Assembly: GCF_000764305.2 (NCBI RefSeq)
Contig: NW_025944135.1
Location: 310,001 to 374,000 of the forward strand
Origin: Hyalella azteca
Lineage: Eukaryota > Arthropoda > Malacostraca > Amphipoda > Hyalellidae
DNA length: 64,000 nt
Direction: 5' to 3'
Shown: one piece after another, positions 54,988-64,000 of the stretch
Position numbering within the stretch: the first letter of the stretch is position 1
Layout: every line of letters begins with the position of its first letter
The notes under the pieces: generated by a model
Databases searched by the model: none
What the model was told of the DNA's origin: nothing
What the model saw: only the letters and a program-made list of their open reading frames with translations
Position numbers and translations under genes: made by a program

Positions 54988-57600
54988 GTGTCCGGGGTGC
55001 AACTGGGTGCTGTGGCCCTATTTGTGAATTTTGCTGCGGAACACTTGCTCAATCAGCAAGTTCGGCTGCCGACAAGGGAACACAATATCCTCGATCTCTT
55101 TTTTAATAATAATGAAAAAATGGTGGTTGACGTTCGGGTTGAAGAAACCTCACGGTCCGACCACCGCCTGGTGATGGTGGATTCGACAATTGGTACTGAT
55201 ACCCAGCCCAGGGTTATACCCCAGAGGAGACTGATAGGACTTAATTTCCACAATCGAAGAACGGATTGGGAGGCAATTTGGAAGGAACTTGACGAAACTG
55301 ATTAGAGGAAGAGTTTCACGAGATGATTGCAGAGGAAATTCGCACCAAACTATGCGAGAAACTAGCACACGTGTGTGTGCGTCATACCCCGAGAAAAACG
55401 GACCCCAAAGTCCGCAGCATTTCGGGGGACCAACGAATACTCATGCTGGATCCTATAATGCCCTGTTGAGACAGAGACTAGTAAACCTCCACAAGGAAAC
55501 TGAACGCAGGTTGCAGGACTCGCACAGGATAGAAGAATAAGCTGCCAATGAACGAGTAGTTGCGGTCATCAGAGAGATCCCCAAATATTTCTTCAAATAC
55601 GCCCAGTCCAAGGCTAAAATAAAGACGCAAGTGGGCCTGCTGAAGGATAACGATATCCTTGTCCGAGATTACCAGGGCATGTGTTAGTTACTGGCATCGC
55701 AGTTTGACTCAGTGTTCAGTAACCCCCGTTACTCAAGACAGGAGAATGAATGTTGAAGTTCTCCAGGAGCTGCCAGGCGGTAGGGGGTTTGAGTTTAGAC
55801 CAGAAGACATAGAGGTAAGTACCAAAGAACTGGCGACGTTTTCAGTGCCGGGACCCGATGGAATTGCGGCAGTGCTGTTGAAGAAGTGTGTTGGAACACT
55901 GAAGGCTCCGCTCACAATGCTCCTGAAAACCTCGATGACGGAAGGAATTATCACTGGGGGCCTCAAAATGGGACTGATAACGCCAATTCACAAAGGATGT
56001 CCGAGGAACAGACCCCAAAATTACAGACCTGTGGCTTTGACCTCACATGTGAGCTAAGTTTTTGAGAAGGTGGTGGGTAGTGACCAAGAAGCTTGTCTAG
56101 TATATGGAAGAGGCTGACCTGCATAATAACGGACAACGTGTTTTCCGGCGTAATCGTACCTGTTTGCCATAGTTATTGGGGCACCATCACCGCCTTGTGG
56201 CCCTGCTGGAGAAGGGAGCTGGTGTGGACGTAGTATGCCTGGACTTTGCTAAAGCTTTTGACAACGTTGACCATGGGGTGCTCTTCAGAAAACTGAGGCT
56301 GTTGGGGGTGAGAGGAAGCCTGTTAAGGTAGATCCACAAATTTATTACAGATAGAGTACAGTACAAGCTGTCGCAATTGGAAAATCGAAATTGGGAAAAC
56401 TAGGGTGATAAGCGGAGTTCCACAAGGCTCAGTGCTTTGACCGATCCTCTTCCTCGTCCACATTACCGATATCGACTCGGAGCTTACCCACGCATCTACA
56501 TCATCATTTGCGGACGATACAAGAGTGCTGATGAAGATCACAGAAGACCTAGTCTGCGAGAGGTTACAGGATGACTTTTTCAACAATCTACGATTGGGCC
56601 CTATTGAACAGTATACAGTTCCACGGAACTAAGTTGGAAGTTATGAGATAGAGTCCGCACAGAGACCGGGATGCCACATCGCTACTTGGCATCAGATAGC
56701 ACAGAATTGAGGAGAAGCAACTAGTTCGAGATCTCGGAGTGTTGATGAGTACCGAAGCCACGTCCGATGCTCACATCGTTGAAATAGCCGAGCGAAACAA
56801 GCAACGAATGGGATGGATCTGGCGGACATTTCGAACGAGACAAGCAGCACCAATGATTACACTTTTCAGAGCCCGCGTGCTCCCCAATCTTGAGTACTGC
56901 TGCCAGCTTTGGGCACTGCTCAAGGCGGGCGCAGTGCGGCAACAGGGGTCAGTCCAGCGGACCTTCACGTCCAGGATCAGCGATATGAGGGAACTGGAGC
57001 TGAATTACTGGGACAGACTGAAACACCTGGGACGGTACTCACTGGAGAGGGGAAGAGAGAGGTATTTCATATTATTTATACACTTGGAAGATAATAACCG
57101 GACTGGCCTCCAACTTTGAGAGTGAGATCTCCATAATAGTGACATGTTTTGTTACGACGAAAGATGGGTGAGACTGTGTAGGATTCCCGCATTTAATAAC
57201 CGAGCCGCGGCCGGAATACTGACTCTTCGTGAGGGATCACTGTCCGTGGCATGGCCGCCTTGCCAAAAGTGGCTCTTTAATGCTTTGACAAAAATGCTGA
57301 GAAGAGGGGAGTTCACCCTTGGAACATTCAAGAGACGACTGGACAATTGGTTCAGAAAGATCCCGGATTGTCCAATTATGGGAAACTACCCTCAGCAAGT
57401 GACAAGCAACAGCATATTGCATCAACTGGCCCAAAGGAAGGCAAATAGACGGGACACGTTCAACGTTACATTCGGGACCCGAGGGCGGGGTGACCTGCCT
57501 AGCGACGACTCGGAGATGGAGGACGACTAAGGCGACACGGCGCATCAGCGTGCCCGTGGACTAGGAAGTCCCAAACTCATCATAAGGTCGTAAGAGTACG
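54988..57600 (+). mobile_element. CR1/Jockey-type LINE remnant
   Basis: Starts inside the endonuclease (VRLPTREHNILDLFF, SRSDHRLVMV at 54973-55305). Reverse transcriptase pieces follow: VPGPDGIAAVLLKK and LITPIHKG...NYRPVALTS (55659-56057), then by reading across stops VCLDFAKAFDNVDH, GVPQGSVL and the catalytic FADDT box near 56,510. The C-terminal part (56739-57119) has LEYCCQLW and LNYWDRLKHLGRYSLERGRE, and 57144-57530 ends with an acidic tail. There are many frameshifts and stops. It directly abuts the second Harbinger-like element, which may have inserted into it. Confidence 0.85.
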
Positions 57601-58555
57601 ATTGCCTGCGTATTTATATGCAGCGAAAATGTAATTGTCTTTTGCATTATGCCTATCTATAAACTTACGGCTTATCTCTCATATTTGATGGCACTATTAT
57701 TGCATTTGAAGAAGAGACTGAAGAACGGAAATTTCAAAATTGGCATCATGTTTGGAGCATAGGTAAGAATGGTTAAAAGATACGTTAGTTGAGTCATTTT
57801 AGATACGTTACGTTTTAGATACGTAGTTGAGTCAATTATGTTAACCATCGCAATCCATGCATATCTTTAATTATGATTGTGCTTATAATTTATATTCTGT
57901 TTACTCTTTTCGTTGATCACGTTGCAATGTAATATGAATTTCAGTTGTCGCAGATAACTGACTTTGATGTTTGATCCGTTCCAGGAAATGCGGCGATTTT
58001 TTATACGGTCGAAATCCGAAACAAGCTGTTCAAAAAAAAAAATGAAAACCATCCCGTACAATAATCAGAGATAAGCGCAGTGTCTGGAAACGTTCAAATA
58101 TCGACTGAGTAACGCAGCAGATTCACGTCTACTAGCGGCAAATGAACAAAAATAGAACGGCAATCCATCACGTGGTTTGTGTCGACTATCGAATTCCCTT
58201 CGACTGCTGAATGGCTTTTTGTCTAAAATTTTGTCAGCTTTACATGTGGTGAATTTACAAAATACAGTATCTTATGTAATGCAACTACATTATTCTTTAA
58301 GAGGGTGACATGGCCAATGAAAAAAAACGAATTTCTAAACATATTCTTTTCACGAAACGATCGTTAATCGCCAGTGCCATACAAAGCAAACACCGAGGTG
58401 CCAGAGTGAGAAATAAGCCTGCATTGACTAAAGGATTGAATCCTACCTCATATTCCAATGATTTTCCTTCAAGTAAATAGCAAATTTGGAGGAATTGCCT
58501 CATTGACGATTGCAAGACATTTCACTCACCAAGGCACGAAGAAGGCTTCCTACAA
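57601..58555. other. Spacer at the right edge of the unit B insert block
   Basis: AT-rich sequence with no gene recognised and no match in unit A. Homology to unit A resumes near 58,560. Confidence 0.4.
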
Positions 58556-59640
58556 CTTTTACCTATTTAACCCACATGGCTGCTTATACAAACGCAACGT
58601 GGCATTAATAGCTTTAAGATAGATATATTATCAATTCATGTTGCATTCTCATGTGATTTTTGCTCGTTATCAAATCCAAAAATTTAATACATGTTTACTC
58701 TGTCGTGAATGTCTTTCTTAAAAAATTTACCTCGAATATTGATCTTCAAATGCTGGTCATAGCATCAAATTAAATTGGAAAATGATTGGAAAATCGAGTA
58801 CCTTATTTAGTTTTACACTTTGCATTCAAAAAATCTAAAGTTCTATTCAAACCATCGAACATTACCAAAATAATGTTAATTTCCCATCAAATAGTTTTCT
58901 TGTGATTGAGTGACCCAAGCAGCTAATATACAATCACCGAAATGTTATTTCAAGCTGAGGGTCAATTTGCTACTCAGTAGAAAACCTCTTCGCTTCACGG
59001 TCGGTCAACAAAGAATTGAGATGCAATATGCAAGTCATTGTGCATTGCTATGCAAGTCATGGGCATGAGTTGCAAACTGACGTACGAGAAAGTACTGCCA
59101 TCCTGAAGTCTTAAACCAATAAAAAAAGTGAAATACTGCTTGCGTGTTCTCCTATCAAATTCGTTGGCGATCACATTACGCTGAGTAAATCACAAATAGT
59201 GGATTTTCACATTAGAATCAAAAGACATAAAATTTATATTTTACGTATAATTTCTGTGCCAATTTTTTTGTTTTGTTTTCTTGCATTTCTGGATAAGAAG
59301 GATTAATATGTGTTAGGACTGCATATTTAATAAGCTATGAATTTCATAAATTTTAGAATACTTTATTCTGAACATGCAAAAGGCTTGAAATGTGAGCAAT
59401 ATTGGCTTCACAATAAAGATAAAATATGCTCTAGTAGAGCACAAGCGTATGTTTTGACTTAATCCATTTAATACTTCAGTTTATTGTGGGTATCCCAGCA
59501 ACGTTACGGCCAGCTCGCCGTAGTGTAAGGCTCCCAAATGCACAGCATCGCCATCTCGCGAAAGTCAGATCCGGATATTCAAATTAGGCGAAACTGAAAA
59601 CCCTCTGCGATCGATGGGTATTTGTTGATTTGTCGTCTTC
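58556..59640 (+). other. Distal 3' flank of unit B
   Basis: Homologous to 17,985-19,090 of unit A, including CGGTCGGTCAACAAAGAATT and the GCTCCCAAATGCACAGCATC segment. It contains no gene. The homology stops near 59,640, which marks the end of the duplicated block. Confidence 0.7.
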
Positions 59641-62600
59641 GTAACGTGTTAAAATCTCCGGGAAAATCGAGATACATTACAAAATATGAACTGAAATTAA
59701 TTGTGCCTCAATTCAAAGGACAAAAATATCAAAATTCGGAAATTATTATTTTTATTTTTCTTAGCTAAAAAATACAGAATATTTATCTGTATACTTGCAT
59801 ATACCCATATCGCATGTTACTCAATAGAGCACCCAGCTCAAGTTTTAAATATTTTAAAAAGAAGTACGTTTCATTAATTTTGCGCCCAGTTTTATGAATG
59901 TTATACAGTTCTTTTAGGCTTACTATCATCGAATTATATTTTATGAAGTCTCACGATTTATGTTAGGAAATTTAATTGACATGAAATTCAATACTAGTGT
60001 CACACATGATTGGAAACTGCAATAAAATTGGATGTAACAATTTTATGATTATAGAGGGGGCCATCATTTGACAACGCCCGAGTTCTATTGGGGCCTCGAC
60101 CGGGATAACATATGTATTTTCTTCTACAAACATTGGAGATACGTTGGTGTGTGTTCACCCTTTTATCAATCATTTTACTCCAGAATGTGGTTGTTACGAC
60201 TTATTTCTCTGACCTTCTATTGCGTCAAAAATCGTGACAGAATTGCAGCATCCATCCACGCAAACCATTGTAATCTGCGACGCAAGTGAACTGCGCAGTT
60301 GCCCTCCGATCGGCTAGCACATTTTCTGTTCGGTAATTACATCATTCTAGAGGCAGTACAAAAAACCGCAGGTTCGACTGACATGAGTGACGTGCATTCA
60401 CCACGACCAGCAGTTCAGGTGCTCCGGCATATAAGTGAAGCCGCGCAGTCAAGGTTCAGTACAGAAACTTGAAAGGTGCGTGGTGGATGTGTTCTGTCAC
60501 CGTGAGTGGCAACCGCAGTTAGAAGCTATAATTGAACAGGAACTGGATTTTAGGAAATTTGCGGTTAGAAAGTAACCTCATCGTGCGCATGAAGAACGAT
60601 TAGTGGGATTTGAACAGTGTTTACACGATCAAATTTCGATGAACGTGTTTACATTCAGGAAGTAGGAACAGACTTTTTTCTATTAATGAAGGACATCTGC
60701 ATTAAGCTGTAGGAATATTGAACATCCAAGCAGATTGAACAATTATTTTCTCCAGCAGAACGGTCCTCAGATTCCAACTGAAGTTCGGAAGTGCGTTGAA
60801 ATGAATTTAAAAAAAAATACTGGCCACGAATATTTTTAAATGAGTGCGTCGATCATTAACCCTGTAAGTTGGTCTACATATGTCCAAACATGAATTTGAA
60901 AATTTTAGTTCATTAATACCGAAGAAACTTTCGTTTTCAGTATAGACATGAAGCATTTTAAAATTCATCTGTATGCCCAAAAATCTAAGCCTGAGGCTTA
61001 TTAATGCCGTCATTTGTGGAAAATTTTGATGACTTTTAGCCAGTTTACAAACATTAAGCGGATAAACTTTACAATTCTGCATGGTCTCTCGAGTAACAAG
61101 AGATTTGCTTAACCAGTTTAGAGAGTACTGGCCTCTTAGGAACGAAAGATTCCAATGCTAGTAGCAGAGTTGCAAGCCTTCGTTTAAAGAAGTAGAAACT
61201 TTCATTTATTCTCACATATTTCAAATCAACTCGCAATACAATTCGCATTAAAAGGTACCCTTATTGGACGAATCAATCTTCCTGATAGTTTGGTAGGAGT
61301 CGTTAAAATACAATACCGTGGAATTATTGTTAGTTTTATCTTCAATTATGAACGTGAATTTTTACATATGATTGATAGGTTCATTTATTTTATCTGTTTA
61401 TACTAGTAAAAATGTCATTGCCAACAGCTCGTGAAGTCCATTTTCTCATCGAATTGTATATTTGTTACTTATGCTAAGTGTGGAACCTGGAGATGCCGAA
61501 TGAAACATAAAATGGTCCGTATTGAGTCCAAGCGGGAAGCAAACATTTTAGAAAATTTCTCCAGCAGGACTGGGATACATAAATAAATGTGTAAAAGCTT
61601 TCAACAATAAATTTTCTTTCTTATTATACACTCACAATGAGAATATTTTAAAAAAAATAATCCAATTTGTTAAAACAAAACCTACCTAAATTTTTCAAAG
61701 ATTTAACGAAGTCCAAAAATTCAAAGCTGTCTCATTTGACTAATGCAAAATGCACAATTTTTAAGAGGATTGATCTCTTTCAGAAGTTAAGATAATACAA
61801 TTAACGATTATTTCACGCCCCAATGAACAGTAAATGTACCAGGCTGTTCACTAATACTTGAGAACTGAGATTTTGCTGCTGCAATAAAACCATGAATTTA
61901 GAATGATTCAAGTGTGCAGATTGTCAAATTCTTAGAAATTGCTTTGATACTAAAATTATAATCGTTGTTATAATACGAACTCGTTCGTAATTCGTTCATT
62001 TACTCTAAAATATCATTAGTGTCATGTTTCTGTTGATTCTTGTGATAATAATTTATTGTTTTCAACAGTAATAATTATGCTCCCAGATGGACATGAAGGG
62101 AATGTTCGGATTATATGTCGAGTTCACTTCCATTATGATTGTATGCAATTTATGGGAATATCCTTTACCTATTGTTGTGGAAAAACTTTCCTGTCTATAA
62201 ACGGATTAAATTTGTGGAAAAAACTTTCGTATGTGACGATGTTGAATAAGATCTTATTTCCAGTATCAAATTCCATAAATTCATTCTAAGACGCTCAAAA
62301 TTTCACTGTTTTCTCTTTTTATATTTTTTTGTAAAAAATCCCTAACTTTCCCTACAATTCGAAACTGTATTATTAACATAGTATAACAAAACAGCAAAGA
62401 GTAACAAGCTTTCCGATGTGGTTGCTGATAAATGCGTTGGCTTTACGAAGAACAGCCAACAGTGCAGCGCGTATTGTGGCACGATTTGTTGGTCTAAAAT
62501 TATCGTAGAACAAGAATTTTAAAATACGAAAACTGAATTTCTTTGTCCATTAATACAATACAATAAACAATAAAGGAAACAAAGAAGCATGCAGCCTCGC

Positions 62601-63040
62601 CATTGTTTGATAAAACCTCGCAGCTGCATGTCGTGCGTCTCGATGGCCGGTCTCCGCCGGACGCTAGAGTTTTTCCTCCAACAAATTAGACAGAATGAAT
62701 GAATAATCGTGTATGGCTGCAGCAGTTAGTATTGTAGTCAGTCAACTACAATGCACTTGAGATTGTAGACGATTAGCAGAGAGCAATGTGCATCTTTGAT
62801 CATTTTTGGACGCTTGCGAATTAATCATATGATCTGCAAAAAAATGGATCAAATCAGACTTTTCAAATAAAAAAACTTTCTTAAAGTGTAGTTAATAATG
62901 GCATCCGGAGCATTAAATACAGGTAGATTGACGCTGCCGTGGTACTCCACAAAAACTAGAAATTTGCTAGGGTGAAAAAATTGCCGCTATCATTTAAATA
63001 TTGGCTGTAGCTCTATCGAGTGACAACACCGTGAAGTCCT
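59641..63040. other. Intergenic DNA before unit C
   Basis: Apart from the promoter-like site at 60,430 nothing is recognised. Open frames up to 91 codons carry no known domain. Confidence 0.45.
60430..60465 (+). promoter_or_regulatory. Candidate core promoter (TATA plus initiator)
   Basis: CATATAAG is followed, with about 28 bases from the first T of TATAA to the A, by TTCAGTACAG, an arthropod-type initiator (TCAGT). The upstream 100 bases are less AT-rich than the surroundings. A GTGCGT splice-donor-like site lies about 15 bases after the initiator. The spacing is right, but no coding exon follows within the window, so it may be the first exon of a gene to the right. Confidence 0.35.
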
Positions 63041-63240
63041 CACAAGGTCACTCAGACATGTACAAGGTCACCCAGACCTGAACAAGGTCACCCAGACCTG
63101 AACAAGGTCACTCAGACCTGTACAAGGTCACTCAGACATGAACAAGGTCACCCAGACCTGAACAAGGTCACCCATACCTGTACAAGGTCACCCAGACCTG
63201 TACAAGGTCACCCAGACCAGAACAAGGTCACTCAGACCTG
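63041..63240 (+). repeat. Ten exact 20-bp tandem repeats with AGGTCA half-sites
   Basis: Ten units with no length change, consensus ACAAGGTCACYCAGACMTGW (Y, M and W vary). Each holds ACAAGGTCA, close to the FTZ-F1/SF-1/ERR-type nuclear receptor half-site. Right after the array, 63,244-63,264 is an inverted copy (AAGTCTGAGTGACCTTGTA) that can pair with a unit. The near-uniform units suggest recent expansion. Confidence 0.9.
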
Positions 63241-63364
63241 CACAAAGTCTGAGTGACCTTGTATGCAATATCGGGCCTGGGGGCAAAACTTGACATGAGA
63301 ATATATCCCAGACACTAACAGGGTCCGATCGCAAACAATCCTTCTTCATAGGATTTCTTAAAAC

Positions 63365-63803
63365 GACAAGCCAATGATGATGCAGCAGAGCACGAAGTCA
63401 ATGCCCAGTGTGTACTTTAACTCTTAATCTTAGTACTAATTTGGCAACTTACGAGAACCTGCGTAATGAGTACTGACGAGGCAAACTACGTGACGAGTAA
63501 CAATAATTTCCTCGAGATTTTCATTTTATGTCTTAACTCTATGTAGAAAAAATTTCAATACACCACCTAGCAGGAATTGTACATTATTGATGCACCCTTT
63601 TCCACTGAACACTTTTTCCTCTTGCAACTATAAGTCGCTGTACGAGTCGTGACATTGCATGTTTGTACTCACTCGTAAACTTTCGCAGCTATTAAAATTC
63701 AAAACCAAGCAGGAATTAACATCTGTGTAAGAAGAAGATGCAAGGTCAATATCAGTGCTTGATGCGAGCACATGCTTGAACAACAGATTCTTGAATACAA
63801 TGA
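63365..63803 (+). other. Start of duplication unit C (5' flank)
   Basis: Aligns with 1,370-1,810 and 32,985-33,445, sharing CCAATGATGATGCAGCA, TTTCCTCGAG and GAAGAAG segments. About 1,370 bases of the unit's left end are missing. Unit C probably continues beyond the window with another transporter copy, which is inference. Confidence 0.75.
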
Positions 63804-64000
63804 AAAATATTCTAGGAATTTAAAAGCAAAAACAATACCACAAAAATTCACCATATCTTTATAAGAGAAAACGTTTCGGAGTCCAGCTCTATCTTCAGTT
63901 CACGAAATTCAGTTCAGAAGAAGTTCAGATCTAGAAACACAAATACGATCAATTAGTAGAGTAAAAGGCACTGTTAGGTTTTAAAACGGAGAATAAATAT
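63804..64000 (-). repeat. Penelope terminal fragment in unit C
   Basis: PLE end sequence interrupts unit C at ATGAA. A core variant CTGAAGA...GAAAC lies on the minus strand (63873-63898). The fragment runs to the window edge, so its full length is unknown. Confidence 0.7.

Noticed and set aside
63041..63240. CRISPR-like regular repeats
   Set aside because: The repeats are contiguous with no spacers, and the genome is animal.

Overview
The window is nuclear DNA from an animal, most likely an arthropod (a crustacean or chelicerate fits best; this is inference). Its genes have many exons, GT-AG introns and an AT-rich background. It also carries Penelope-like, non-LTR, Ty3/Gypsy, Harbinger and Tc1/mariner-type elements. 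No bacterial-style operon, rRNA gene or CRISPR array is visible.

The core is a tandem segmental duplication with a period of roughly 32-34 kb. Unit A covers about 1-19,090, unit B about 31,810-59,640, and a third unit C begins near 63,365 and runs off the window. A and B each hold one 12-exon plus-strand gene for a 13-TM transporter of the SLC5 (Na+/solute symporter) family, closest by eye to sodium-coupled monocarboxylate transporters. I joined the exons by hand. Copy A (3077-17438) gives 583 codons plus stop and copy B (37197-48784) gives 592 plus stop. All junctions keep phase and every exon up to exon 12 has the same length in both copies, so both look functional. Each unit also carries a decayed second copy of exon 1 upstream of the real one.

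The copies have collected different mobile elements since they split. Copy A has a minus-strand LINE in intron 3 (8-bp target duplication) and a Penelope-like element (PLE) in intron 8. Copy B has, in intron 7 and almost at one site, a second PLE, a palindromic Tc1/mariner derivative and a small element with 9-bp target duplications. A second copy of that small element splits B's exon-1 relic. About 9 kb of repeats follows gene B: a LINE remnant, two head-to-tail Harbinger-like elements sharing a TTA, and another LINE remnant. Between units A and B lie a MITE, two candidate solo LTRs, a Ty3/Gypsy element with nearly identical LTRs, an element built of ~162-bp tandem repeats ended by inverted repeats, and tRNA-like sequences. 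Unit C is preceded by ten exact 20-bp repeats, each with an AGGTCA half-site.

The most unusual observations are: intron 5 of both genes is an array of ~82-bp units derived from the end of exon 5 with its splice donor; both PLEs are palindromic with an inverted second endonuclease domain; PLE ends, also found as solo copies, carry a hammerhead-ribozyme-like core; the small 9-bp-TSD element family; and the half-site minisatellite.
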